Assembly: GCA_934702375.1 (NCBI GenBank)
Contig: CAKUYE010000003.1
Location: forward strand, 62,001-126,000
Reading direction: 5' to 3'
Length of the DNA: 64,000 nucleotides
From: an uncultured Bacillota bacterium
GTDB lineage: Bacteria; Bacillota; Dehalobacteriia; UBA7702
Positions 51,185-58,983 of the stretch are shown here, in pieces. Position numbers and translations under genes: made by a program. Numbering within the stretch: the first letter of the stretch is position 1; each line of letters begins with the position of its first letter. The notes below the pieces were generated by a model. That model saw nothing but the letters and a program-made list of their open reading frames with translations. It made no database searches and was not told where the DNA came from.

Positions 51185-52375
51185 ATGAGTTTAAATACTA
51201 CACCTGCCGGTGATCGTGTTCATATCGGTTTTTTCGGACGTCGTAATGCAGGAAAATCCAGTGTCGTGAATGCCGTTACCGGGCAAAATTTGGCCATCGT
51301 TTCCGATGTGAAGGGAACAACGACGGATCCCGTTTATAAAGCGATGGAGCTGCTGCCTCTGGGACCGGTGATGATCATTGATACCCCGGGCTTTGACGAT
51401 GAAGGCACACTGGGACAGCTGCGGATGGAAAAAACCCGCCAGGTACTGCGAAAAACCGATGTTGCAGTGCTGATTATGGATAGCACGGCGGAAAAAAGTA
51501 CTGTGGAAGATGAGCTGATCGGTCTTTTTGAAGAGCGGCATCTTCCCTATATTATTGTCAGAAATAAAAGTGATTTGCTGGAACAACTCCCGGTGGCCGG
51601 AGAAAAAGAAATTTATGTCAGCGCCACAGAGGGTACCGGAATTTGGGAGCTGAAAGAGCGTATTGCCGGCTTGGCGGAAACCGATACCTTAACCTTACAG
51701 CTTGTCGGTGATTTGATTGCTCCCGGAGATCATGTGATTTTAGTGATCCCTATTGATAAAGCCGCACCCAAGGGACGTTTGATTTTACCGCAACAGCAGG
51801 TGATTCGGGATATTCTGGAAGCCGGCGGTATTGTTTCCGTTGTAAAAGAAACGGAGCTAAGAGAAGCTTTGGAACTGTGCAGAGAAAAACCGGTTTTGGT
51901 TATTACCGACAGTCAGGTTTTTGACCGTGTTTCTGCGGAAGTTCCGGAGGATATTTTTCTCACCTCGTTTTCTATTCTTATGTCTCGCTATAAGGGCTTT
52001 TTACATAAGGCTCTTGACGGTGTGGAGGTCCTGAAATCTTTAAAATCTGGTGACCGCGTTCTAATTGCAGAGGGATGTACGCATCATCGCCAGTGCAACG
52101 ACATCGGGACCGTAAAAATTCCCGGCTGGCTCAAAAAATACACCGGAGCGGAGTTGAAATACGATATTTGTTCCGGCACAGAATTTCCCGAGGATCTCTC
52201 CTCTTACTCCCTGGTGATTCATTGCGGCGGCTGTATGCTGAATCGTCGGGAGATTTGTTATCGCGCTGGTCATTGTGAAGAACAGGGAGTTCCTATCATA
52301 AATTATGGAATCTTAATTGCCTATCTCCATGGCATTTTAGAACGGAGTATTGCGATTTTTACAAGGAACAAATAA
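51185..52375 (+). CDS. hydF: [FeFe] hydrogenase maturation GTPase HydF
   Basis: A 396-residue scaffold protein that carries the diiron precursor to HydA. The N-terminal GTPase has P-loop GRRNAGKSS, switch region KGTTTDPVYK, DTPGFDD and NKSD. The C-terminal domain contains the cluster ligands in EGCTHHRQCND and HCGGCMLNRR (C-x-H then C-x-x-C, the HydF pattern). GAGGTG precedes the ATG. With HydE and HydG it makes the full maturation set. No hydrogenase structural gene is in the window. Confidence 0.94.
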   Translation: MSLNTTPAGDRVHIGFFGRRNAGKSSVVNAVTGQNLAIVSDVKGTTTDPVYKAMELLPLGPVMIIDTPGFDDEGTLGQLRMEKTRQVLRKTDVAVLIMDSTAEKSTVEDELIGLFEERHLPYIIVRNKSDLLEQLPVAGEKEIYVSATEGTGIWELKERIAGLAETDTLTLQLVGDLIAPGDHVILVIPIDKAAPKGRLILPQQQVIRDILEAGGIVSVVKETELREALELCREKPVLVITDSQVFDRVSAEVPEDIFLTSFSILMSRYKGFLHKALDGVEVLKSLKSGDRVLIAEGCTHHRQCNDIGTVKIPGWLKKYTGAELKYDICSGTEFPEDLSSYSLVIHCGGCMLNRREICYRAGHCEEQGVPIINYGILIAYLHGILERSIAIFTRNK

Positions 52376-52436
52376 GGAAAACAGCGACGCTTTTCTTTAT
52401 TTGTTCCAAAATCGTTTTTTTGCAAAAGGGACACTG

Positions 52437-52465
52437 TTGACTTTTCCGGTAAATAAGGTTATACT
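52437..52465 (+). promoter_or_regulatory. Sigma-A promoter for htpG
   Basis: TTGACT (52437-52442), a 17-base spacer and TATACT (52460-52465), immediately upstream of the CIRCE operator. Confidence 0.75.
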
Positions 52466-52469
52466 ATTA

Positions 52470-52496
52470 TTAGCACTCAAGGTAAGTGAGTGCTAA
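52470..52496 (+). promoter_or_regulatory. CIRCE heat-shock operator (HrcA binding site)
   Basis: TTAGCACTC, nine bases, GAGTGCTAA: a perfect match to the CIRCE consensus. It begins 4 bases after the -10 element and so overlaps the start of transcription, the usual HrcA repression geometry. Confidence 0.95.
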
Positions 52497-52521
52497 ATTA
52501 TTCTGAAATAAGGTGATTCTT

Positions 52522-54405
52522 TTGGAAAAGAAACAATTTAAAGCCGAATCGAAAAAATTATTGGATTTAATGATCAACTCGATCTATACCCATAAAGAAA
52601 TTTTTCTCCGCGAGCTGATCTCAAATGCATCCGATGCCATTGATAAGCTCTACTTCCGTTCTCTTACCGATGAAGGAGTTGGATTGGCAAAGGAAGATTT
52701 TGAGATCCGCATTGATCTGGATAAGGAAAATCGTAAATTTAAGATTTCCGATAACGGTTGCGGTATGACTGCCGAAGAATTGGAAAATAATCTCGGCACC
52801 ATCGCCCAGAGCGGTTCTCAGCTCTTTAAGAAGGAAAATAACGATGCCGAAGATATTGATATCATCGGTCAATTTGGGGTAGGCTTTTATTCCGCATTTA
52901 TGGTCAGCGATAAAATTGTTGTGGAAAGTAAGGCTTATGGTGCCGATACGGCTTACCGTTGGACTTCGGAGGGCGTCGATGGCTATACCATTGAACCCTG
53001 TGATAAGGCCACTGTAGGTACGGACATCACGCTCTTTATAAAAGAAGATAGCGAAGAGGAAAAATACAGCGATTTTCTTACCACTTTCCGGGTAGAAAAC
53101 CTGGTGAAAAAATATTCTGACTATGTCCGTTATCCCATTCGTATGGACGTAACTCATGTTCACCCCGTTGAAGGTGGCGAAGAAGGTGAAACGGAAACCG
53201 TAGTGGAAACGGAAACCCTCAACAGCATGGTTCCTCTTTGGCGGAAAAACAAAAGCGAGATCACTAAAGAAGAATATCAGCAGTTTTATCAGGATAAATT
53301 CTACGATTACACCGAACCGTTGAAGATCATCCACAGTAAGACCGAAGGTGTGGCTACCTACGATGCCTTGCTCTTTATCCCCGGCAGAGCCCCCTATGAT
53401 TACTATACGAAGGATTACGAAAAGGGCTTGCAGCTTTATGCCAGCGGTGTTTTAATTATGGATAAATGCGCCGATTTGCTGCCGGATTACTACAGCTTCG
53501 TAAAGGGCTTGGTGGATAGCGCTGACCTTTCTTTGAATATCTCCCGTGAAATGCTCCAGCATGACCATCAGTTGAAAGTCATTGCCAAAGCCATTGACAA
53601 GAAAATCACTTCGGAACTGAAAACCATGCTGAAAAAGGATCGGGAAACTTATGAAAAATTCTTCTCCACCTTTGGTGTGCAGTTAAAATTTGGTGTCTAT
53701 GATGAATTTGGCGTACATAAAGAAGAGTTGAAAGATCTTTTGCTTTTCTATTCCTCTACGGAAAAGAAAATGGTTACGTTGAAAGAGTATCGGGACCGCA
53801 TGCCGGAGGATCAGGAAAAAATCTATTATGCTTGCGGACCTTCTGTGGATAAAATTGATTTGCTGCCTCAGACCGATGCTGCAAAAGCCAAGGGCTATGA
53901 AATTCTTTATCTTACCGAAAATATTGACGAATTTGTTCTCCAGATTCTGTTGGAATACGAAGGGAAACGCTTTGTCAACGTCAGCGCCGATGATGCCGGC
54001 CTGGTGAGCGAAGAAGAAGAGGAAGCCGTAAAAACGGAAAATGAAGCCTCGAAAGATCTTCTGGAATATATGAAAGAGGCCATTGGTAATGACATTAAAG
54101 GGGTTCGTTTCACCCATAAGCTGAAAAACCACGCCGTTTGCCTGACCTCGGAAGGTAAAATCTCTTTGGAAATGGAACGGGTATTGAAGTCCATGCCCAC
54201 GGATAACAACGTTAAGGCAGAAGTTTTCCTGGATATCAACGGAGAACATCCCATCGCTGCGAAATTGAAAGAATTATATGCTGCCGATAAGGAAAAAGTT
54301 GGGGAATATGCCCGGATTCTTTATGCTCAAGCACGGTTAATCGGCGGTATGCAGGTGGATAATCCGGTTGAATTGACCGAAATGATCTGCAAGCTTATGG
54401 CTTAA
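52522..54405 (+). CDS. htpG: Molecular chaperone HtpG (Hsp90)
   Basis: A 627-residue ATP-dependent chaperone of the GHKL family. The N-terminal ATP site is in SNASDAIDKLYF, DNGCGMTAEEL and GQFGVGFYSAFMV. The middle domain catalytic Arg lies in LNISREMLQHD. The start is a TTG at 52522 with AAGGTG 6 bases before it; it restores the usual N-terminus (MEKKQFKAESKKLLDLMI). Directly repressed by HrcA through CIRCE, which is not the case in Bacillus subtilis, where htpG is controlled differently. Confidence 0.95.
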   Translation: MEKKQFKAESKKLLDLMINSIYTHKEIFLRELISNASDAIDKLYFRSLTDEGVGLAKEDFEIRIDLDKENRKFKISDNGCGMTAEELENNLGTIAQSGSQLFKKENNDAEDIDIIGQFGVGFYSAFMVSDKIVVESKAYGADTAYRWTSEGVDGYTIEPCDKATVGTDITLFIKEDSEEEKYSDFLTTFRVENLVKKYSDYVRYPIRMDVTHVHPVEGGEEGETETVVETETLNSMVPLWRKNKSEITKEEYQQFYQDKFYDYTEPLKIIHSKTEGVATYDALLFIPGRAPYDYYTKDYEKGLQLYASGVLIMDKCADLLPDYYSFVKGLVDSADLSLNISREMLQHDHQLKVIAKAIDKKITSELKTMLKKDRETYEKFFSTFGVQLKFGVYDEFGVHKEELKDLLLFYSSTEKKMVTLKEYRDRMPEDQEKIYYACGPSVDKIDLLPQTDAAKAKGYEILYLTENIDEFVLQILLEYEGKRFVNVSADDAGLVSEEEEEAVKTENEASKDLLEYMKEAIGNDIKGVRFTHKLKNHAVCLTSEGKISLEMERVLKSMPTDNNVKAEVFLDINGEHPIAAKLKELYAADKEKVGEYARILYAQARLIGGMQVDNPVELTEMICKLMA

Positions 54406-54430
54406 ATAAAAACATTATTGAAGAATAAAA

Positions 54431-54490
54431 AGCTCTCATCGAAGGCTTTCGTTAACATCTCAAACGAAAGCCAACGGTGGGAGTTTTTTT
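54431..54490 (+). terminator. Intrinsic terminator of htpG
   Basis: GGCTTTCGTT (54444-54453) pairs with AACGAAAGCC (54463-54472) and the stem extends outward through imperfect pairing of CTCTCATCG with CGGTGGGAG. Seven T follow. Confidence 0.85.
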
Positions 54491-54510
54491 GGAATGGCAA
54501 AATATTAGAC

Positions 54511-54538
54511 TTTACTTTTTGGGGATGATTGCTATAAT
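54511..54538 (+). promoter_or_regulatory. Promoter and possible operator of the metal-resistance operon
   Basis: TTTACT (54511-54516), a 16-base spacer and TATAAT (54533-54538). The region that follows (54539-54570, containing ACATGTG and CATATGATG) has partial dyad symmetry and could be the ArsR repressor site. The operator is weakly supported. Confidence 0.5.
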
Positions 54539-54582
54539 GAACATGTGAGCAGATAAGCATATGATGTATAAAGGAGGTTGCT

Positions 54583-54966
54583 ATGGGCAATTTCGAACAT
54601 AATGAACATATCAATGAAGAGAAAGTCTGCGGTGAACACGCCCGCATCCACAAAGGGCTTGTGGTTCATGTTCAGGAGGCCATGCCGGATAATGAGGAAA
54701 TTTATGATCTTGCTGATTTTTTCAAGATCTTTTCCGATTCTACCCGGGTCAAGATTTTGTGTGCCCTTCGCCAGGGGGCCATCAGCGTATGCTGCATTGC
54801 AGATATTTTAGGTGTATCGCAATCGGCTATTTCGCACCAGCTGCGCACTTTAAAACAGATGAAGCTGGTAGAAGCAAAAAGAGAAGGGAAAACGGTTTTC
54901 TATTCTCTGGCCGATTCCCATATCGAGTCCATTTTGGATCAGGGCTTTGAACATATCCGAGAGTAA
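54583..54966 (+). CDS. ArsR/SmtB-family metal-sensing repressor (CadC-like)
   Basis: A 127-residue winged-helix repressor. The core begins ADFFKIFSDSTRVKILCALRQG, with the metal-binding alpha-3 segment VCCIADIL (the CadC-type ELCVCDL position) and the recognition helix QSAISHQLRTLKQMKLV. Extra N-terminal residues include Cys and His (EEKVCGEHARIH), as in CadC, which senses Cd, Pb or Zn. AAGGAGG lies five bases before the ATG. The ATPase gene starts 15 bases downstream, so the repressor controls its own operon. Confidence 0.92.
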   Translation: MGNFEHNEHINEEKVCGEHARIHKGLVVHVQEAMPDNEEIYDLADFFKIFSDSTRVKILCALRQGAISVCCIADILGVSQSAISHQLRTLKQMKLVEAKREGKTVFYSLADSHIESILDQGFEHIRE

Positions 54967-54980
54967 GGAGGTTTTGTATC

Positions 54981-57698
54981 ATGAAAGAATTTGTGCCTTT
55001 AAAGCATCATGAACACTGCGGCTGCGGTTGCGGCCATTCTCATGATGAAGCGAATATGTCCCACCATCATGAACATCACGATCATGACGATTGCTGCGAA
55101 GAAGAATCTCATCACCACCATCATGATCACGACGGATGCTGTGAAGAAGAACATCATCACCACGATCATGATTGCGGCTGTGGGGAAGAACATCATCACC
55201 ATGATCATGATTGTGGCTGTGGCGAAGAGCATCACCATGAACATCCTCATTTAAAAACCGTTCACGGACCCAATTGTACCTGTGAGCTTTGCCACCCTCA
55301 TGCCGAGTATTGCGATGTTTGCGGTCAAAGTTTGATTTACTGCACCTGCTCCATGCCTGATGACGGCGTGGAAAAAGCCGTTTATCTTTTGGAAAATCTC
55401 GGCTGCGCCAACTGTGCGGCAAAAATGGAGCGGAAAATCAAGGATCTTCCCGGTGTGATCTATGCAACGATCACCTATGCTACAAAGCAGCTGCGCCTTT
55501 CTGCTGATCATCAGGATGAGCTTTTGCCGAAGATTCAGGAAATATGCAGCTCCATTGAATCCGATGTTCGTGTTGTTCCTCGGCAAAAATCAGTAGGGCA
55601 CACCAAAACCGTGATTTGGAATGTGGAAGGGCTGGATCGGGTTAACGATGGCGAAGAACTGGAAAAGAGGGTGAATGAGCTTCCTCCGGTGATTTCCGCC
55701 GTATTTCTTCCCGGTACCGAGCAGCTGAAAGTTACTGCGGCTTCTCCGGAGCGTCTTTTCCCCGCATTGGAAAAAATTTGTCGGGAAATCGATCCTTCTT
55801 TACAGTTGAAGAAAGCGGTGGTGAAAAAAGCCACCGAAGAAAACGTTCCTTTTTTGAAACGGGAAGGAAATAAAGCCCTCCTTTCTCTGGGTATCGGTGC
55901 AGTGTTGTTTGGGGCAGCGATCCTTCTTTCCGGTCAGGCCGTTGTTTCCCTTGCATTGTTTATTGTTTCCTATTTGGTTTTGGCGAAAGATATTCTTCTT
56001 ACTGCCGGAAAAAACATCATTAAAGGCCAGGTTTTTGACGAAAACTTTCTTATGGCTGTGGCTTCCCTCGGTGCTTTTGCCGTTGGTGATTATAAAGAAG
56101 CCGTTGCTGTTGTGATGTTTTTCTGTGTCGGTGAGATTTTTGAAGATCGTGCCGTGGCTAAAAGCCGCAGTCAGATTATGGATGCCATTGATATGCGGCC
56201 GGAAACGGTGCAATTGATGATCGGAGAAAAAACGACGGACATTCCCGCGGAGGATGCCGTTGTCGGTGATATCGTCATGGTTCGTCCCGGAGATCGGATC
56301 CCTCTGGATGGCATCGTTTTAGAAGGGGAAAGCCGCATTGATACCTCGCCGGTCACCGGTGAACCGGTTCCCGTTGCCGTTGGTTTTGGGGATGAAGTCG
56401 TCTCCGGTTGTGTCAACACCTCCGGGGTTCTGCGTATTCGTGTGGAAAAGGTTTTGGGAGAATCCATGGTTACCCGTATCCTCGACTCCGTGGAGCAAGC
56501 TGCCGCCAGCAAGCCCCGGATCGACCGCTTTATCACACGCTTTGCCCGAGTTTATACCCCCTGTGTGGTTGCTTTGGCCGTTGCCACTGCGGTGATTCCG
56601 TCGCTTATCACCGGGAATTGGTCACATTGGATTTACACTGCTTTGACGTTCCTTGTAATCAGCTGTCCTTGTGCATTGGTATTTAGTGTACCTTTGGCCT
56701 ATTTTTCCGGCATTGGCTTTGGCTCCCGTCATGGGATTCTGTTTAAAGGCGGTGCTGCTTTGGAAGCCTTGAAGGATGTGCGTGCCGTTGTGATGGATAA
56801 AACCGGTACGGTAACTCAAGGGTGCTTTACTGTTGCAGAGATTTGCAGCGAAGGAAATTGGCAGGCAGATGAAATTCTTTCTATGGCAGCCTCTGCGGAA
56901 ATGGCTTCCACGCATCCTATCGGCAATTCCATCATTGCCGCGGCAAAAGAACGCAACCTGGATTTTGAACGGCTTACCGATTCCAAAGAAATCGCAGGAA
57001 AAGGCGTTGCCGGAAAATATCACGAAAAAGAATTACTTTGTGGCAGCCGCTCCCTTATGGCGGAACACGGCGTTGATTTTACGGTTACGGCCAAGAATCA
57101 TCAGGGGACCGTTGTTTATGTCGCTTGGGACAATAAGGCTGTGGGCCTCATTGTGATTTCCGATATCATCAAAGCCGATGCCGCAAAAGCGATTGCGGAA
57201 ATGTCCTCTTTAGGCTTGATTACGGCCATGCTTACCGGCGACCACGAAGCCACTGCAGCAGCAGTGGCAGCCGAAACCGGTATCGATGAATATCAGGCGG
57301 GGCTGATGCCTCAGGATAAATTAACCGCCTTGGGAAAAATCCGGGATCATCATGGTGCTGTAATGTTTGTTGGGGATGGTATCAATGATGCTCCGGTACT
57401 AGCCGGTGCCGATGTCGGCGCTGCCATGGGGAGCGGTGCCGATGCCGCCATTGAGGCTGCCGATGTGGTCTTTATGAACTCGGAAATGAGTGCGGTGCCC
57501 CTGGCAATAAAAACAGCCCGAAAAGTCGGGAAAATTGCCCTTGAAAATGTGGTTTTTGCCCTTGTTGTAAAATTCTCCGTTATGATCCTTGGGTTGCTTG
57601 GCTTTGCGAATATGTGGTATGCAATCTTTGCCGATACCGGCGTAGCCGTGCTTTGTATTTTGAATTCCATTCGTATTTTATATGGTTCGATACGATGA
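54981..57698 (+). CDS. Zn/Cd/Pb-exporting P1B-type ATPase with a histidine-rich N-terminal repeat region
   Basis: A 905-residue pump. Residues 1-95 are almost entirely His, Asp, Glu and Cys, with repeats of EEHHHHDHDCGCG type. A Cys-rich linker (HGPNCTCELCHPH) and a first heavy-metal-associated domain with GCANCAAK (about residues 139-146) follow, then a second, degenerate domain without CxxC (about 205-275). The P-type core shows TGEPVPV, the metal-site CPC in VISCPCALVFSVP, phosphorylation motif DKTGT, HP locus STHPIG and GDGINDAP. CPC plus this operon context fits Zn/Cd/Pb export (ZntA/CadA type). Confidence 0.94.
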   Translation: MKEFVPLKHHEHCGCGCGHSHDEANMSHHHEHHDHDDCCEEESHHHHHDHDGCCEEEHHHHDHDCGCGEEHHHHDHDCGCGEEHHHEHPHLKTVHGPNCTCELCHPHAEYCDVCGQSLIYCTCSMPDDGVEKAVYLLENLGCANCAAKMERKIKDLPGVIYATITYATKQLRLSADHQDELLPKIQEICSSIESDVRVVPRQKSVGHTKTVIWNVEGLDRVNDGEELEKRVNELPPVISAVFLPGTEQLKVTAASPERLFPALEKICREIDPSLQLKKAVVKKATEENVPFLKREGNKALLSLGIGAVLFGAAILLSGQAVVSLALFIVSYLVLAKDILLTAGKNIIKGQVFDENFLMAVASLGAFAVGDYKEAVAVVMFFCVGEIFEDRAVAKSRSQIMDAIDMRPETVQLMIGEKTTDIPAEDAVVGDIVMVRPGDRIPLDGIVLEGESRIDTSPVTGEPVPVAVGFGDEVVSGCVNTSGVLRIRVEKVLGESMVTRILDSVEQAAASKPRIDRFITRFARVYTPCVVALAVATAVIPSLITGNWSHWIYTALTFLVISCPCALVFSVPLAYFSGIGFGSRHGILFKGGAALEALKDVRAVVMDKTGTVTQGCFTVAEICSEGNWQADEILSMAASAEMASTHPIGNSIIAAAKERNLDFERLTDSKEIAGKGVAGKYHEKELLCGSRSLMAEHGVDFTVTAKNHQGTVVYVAWDNKAVGLIVISDIIKADAAKAIAEMSSLGLITAMLTGDHEATAAAVAAETGIDEYQAGLMPQDKLTALGKIRDHHGAVMFVGDGINDAPVLAGADVGAAMGSGADAAIEAADVVFMNSEMSAVPLAIKTARKVGKIALENVVFALVVKFSVMILGLLGFANMWYAIFADTGVAVLCILNSIRILYGSIR

Positions 57699-57744
57699 TT
57701 TTTACCTATTTCTTTGCCCATTTTCTGTGGTGATGCAGGATTTC

Positions 57745-57773
57745 TTGACTGTAAAAAAGAAGTTATATATAAG
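57745..57773 (+). promoter_or_regulatory. Promoter of the corrinoid adenosyltransferase gene
   Basis: TTGACT (57745-57750), a 17-base spacer and TATAAG (57768-57773), 38 bases before the start codon. Confidence 0.55.
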
Positions 57774-57811
57774 TGCGTGCCTTTAACGATACGATACAAG
57801 GAGGCTCAAAA

Positions 57812-58339
57812 ATGGAAAAAGGTTTGATTCACATCTATACCGGTGATGGCAAGGGAAAAACAACGGCTTCGGTTGGTTTGGCAATTCGCTGCCTGGGTTC
57901 CGGTGAAAAAGTTGTTTTTACTCAGTTGATGAAGGGAAATCACTCTTCGGAAAGAAAGATTCTGGAGCAGTTATCCGGATTGTATGTCGTGCCGGCAGAA
58001 AAAACCTTTGGTTTTTCCTGGACTCTTACCGAGGAAGAAAAGGCAGAAGCTCGCGAAGTCTATACGCGGCAGTTTGATAAGGCTGTGGCGCTGGCATCGG
58101 AAAATGGCTGTGGCATGGTGATATTTGATGAGATGCTTTCGGCTTATAATTGTGATATGATTGAACGGGAAAAGGTTTTGGACTTTTTGAAGCATAAACC
58201 GGAAGCTTTGGAAGTCGTTTTGACCGGCCGAGACCCCGCACCGGAGATCGCCGCATTGGCTTCTTATATCTCTGAAATTAAAAAAATCAAGCATCCTTAT
58301 GATGAGGGAATGCCTTTCCGCAAAGGAATAGAACATTAA
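57812..58339 (+). CDS. cobO: Cob(I)yrinic acid a,c-diamide adenosyltransferase (CobA/BtuR type)
   Basis: A 175-residue ATP:corrinoid adenosyltransferase that makes adenosylated corrinoids. The P-loop IYTGDGKGKTTASVGLAIR is diagnostic, with VIFDEMLSAYN and VVLTGRDPAPEIAALASYISE. AAGGAGG precedes ATG 57812. Related in function to the mtaB/mtaC corrinoid genes that follow and the cobalamin riboswitch earlier in the window. No riboswitch is seen before this gene. Confidence 0.93.
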   Translation: MEKGLIHIYTGDGKGKTTASVGLAIRCLGSGEKVVFTQLMKGNHSSERKILEQLSGLYVVPAEKTFGFSWTLTEEEKAEAREVYTRQFDKAVALASENGCGMVIFDEMLSAYNCDMIEREKVLDFLKHKPEALEVVLTGRDPAPEIAALASYISEIKKIKHPYDEGMPFRKGIEH

Positions 58340-58353
58340 AAAAGTATCATAAT

Positions 58354-58402
58354 AGAGGGTGTTCGGATCAGATTTTTTGAAAATCTTTTTCGAACACCCT
58401 CT
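58354..58402 (+). terminator. Long hairpin after the adenosyltransferase gene
   Basis: AGAGGGTGTTCG (58354-58365) pairs perfectly with CGAACACCCTCT (58391-58402). Inside, AGATTTT can pair with AAAATCT and is followed by T. The long hairpin probably ends the cobO transcript, although the classic T run follows only the inner stem. Confidence 0.6.
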
Positions 58403-58410
58403 TGGTATAT

Positions 58411-58464
58411 GTCCTGATTTTAGGACAATTCTTTTATAAATTGACTATGTCCTGTTTTTAGGAC
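58411..58464 (+). promoter_or_regulatory. Pair of identical operator-like palindromes upstream of mtaB
   Basis: GTCCTgattttAGGAC (58411-58426) and GTCCTgtttttAGGAC (58449-58464) share flanks (TATGTCCTG and AGGACAATTCT) and lie 38 bp apart, about 3.6 helical turns. Related fragments occur at 58625-58635 (AGGATTATTCT) and 58661-58667 (TTGTCCT). They are probable binding sites for a regulator of mtaB; the PocR/AraC protein encoded downstream is the obvious candidate. Confidence 0.6.
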
Positions 58465-58706
58465 AATTCTCTGATTTGCCCGATTTTCGACAAATTTCAA
58501 AGTGGGATTTTTCCCAAAACAATAGGTGATTTTTGCTATTTTACTGCGGATTTATTCTGTTAAACGTGTAAATCACGACTTTATCGTGGTAAAAATATGT
58601 TGTTTTGAATAATTTTTGTTTTTTAGGATTATTCTGAAAAACCGTATAAAATCCAAAAAATTGTCCTATTTTTTAAAAGATAATGCAAGCATTTTACAAA
58701 AAGATT
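58465..58706. other. A/T-rich region between the paired palindromes and the mtaB promoter
   Basis: No gene is seen here. CACGA (58574-58578) and TCGTG (58584-58588) form a small inverted repeat. Two weaker copies of the upstream operator half-site (58625-58635 and 58661-58667) lie in the second half. The rest is A/T-rich without further recognisable signals. Confidence 0.5.
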
Positions 58707-58715
58707 TGCTATACT
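58707..58715 (+). promoter_or_regulatory. Extended -10 promoter of mtaB
   Basis: TGCTATACT is an extended -10. TTTACA at 58693-58698 is a -35-like sequence, at 11 bases from this -10 and 16 bases from an overlapping TATATA (58715-58720), so the exact -10 is unclear. Confidence 0.45.
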
Positions 58716-58721
58716 ATATAC

Positions 58722-58983
58722 AACAAATCAAAGAAAAAACAAAATAATCAATCCTCAAAACAAACAAAAAAATAGAAGTTTTCTGTGGCAGAAAAACTTC
58801 TAAAAATGAGGTGAAATTTTGCGGCAACAAAATTTCACTGAACTCTTAAGAAAGGAGCTATCTCGTCGCCACCTTTCAGGAGTGATATCATTATATCACA
58901 TCTCCTGAAAGAATAAAAGTACTTTCTTGAAAAAAATTTACTAAAAAAAGAAAAATTTTTAAAAACAAAAAGGAGATTTTATA
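58722..58983 (+). other. Structured 5' leader of mtaB with three stable hairpins
   Basis: About 260 bases, no ORF of note. Hairpin 1: AGAAGTTTTCTG (58774-58785) with CAGAAAAACTTCT (58789-58801). Hairpin 2: GTGAAATTTTG (58811-58821) with CAAAATTTCAC (58828-58838), perfect. Hairpin 3: CTTTCAGGAG (58873-58882) with CTCCTGAAAG (58902-58911), plus inner TGATAT/ATATCA. A-rich, unstructured sequence and AAGGAG follow. None has a T tail, so they look like stability or regulatory structures rather than terminators. Confidence 0.6.

Noticed and set aside
58340..58983. CRISPR-like array in the mtaB upstream region
   Set aside because: The repeats are only two full copies of a 16-base palindrome with different, A/T-rich surroundings. 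There is no regular repeat-spacer pattern or cas gene.
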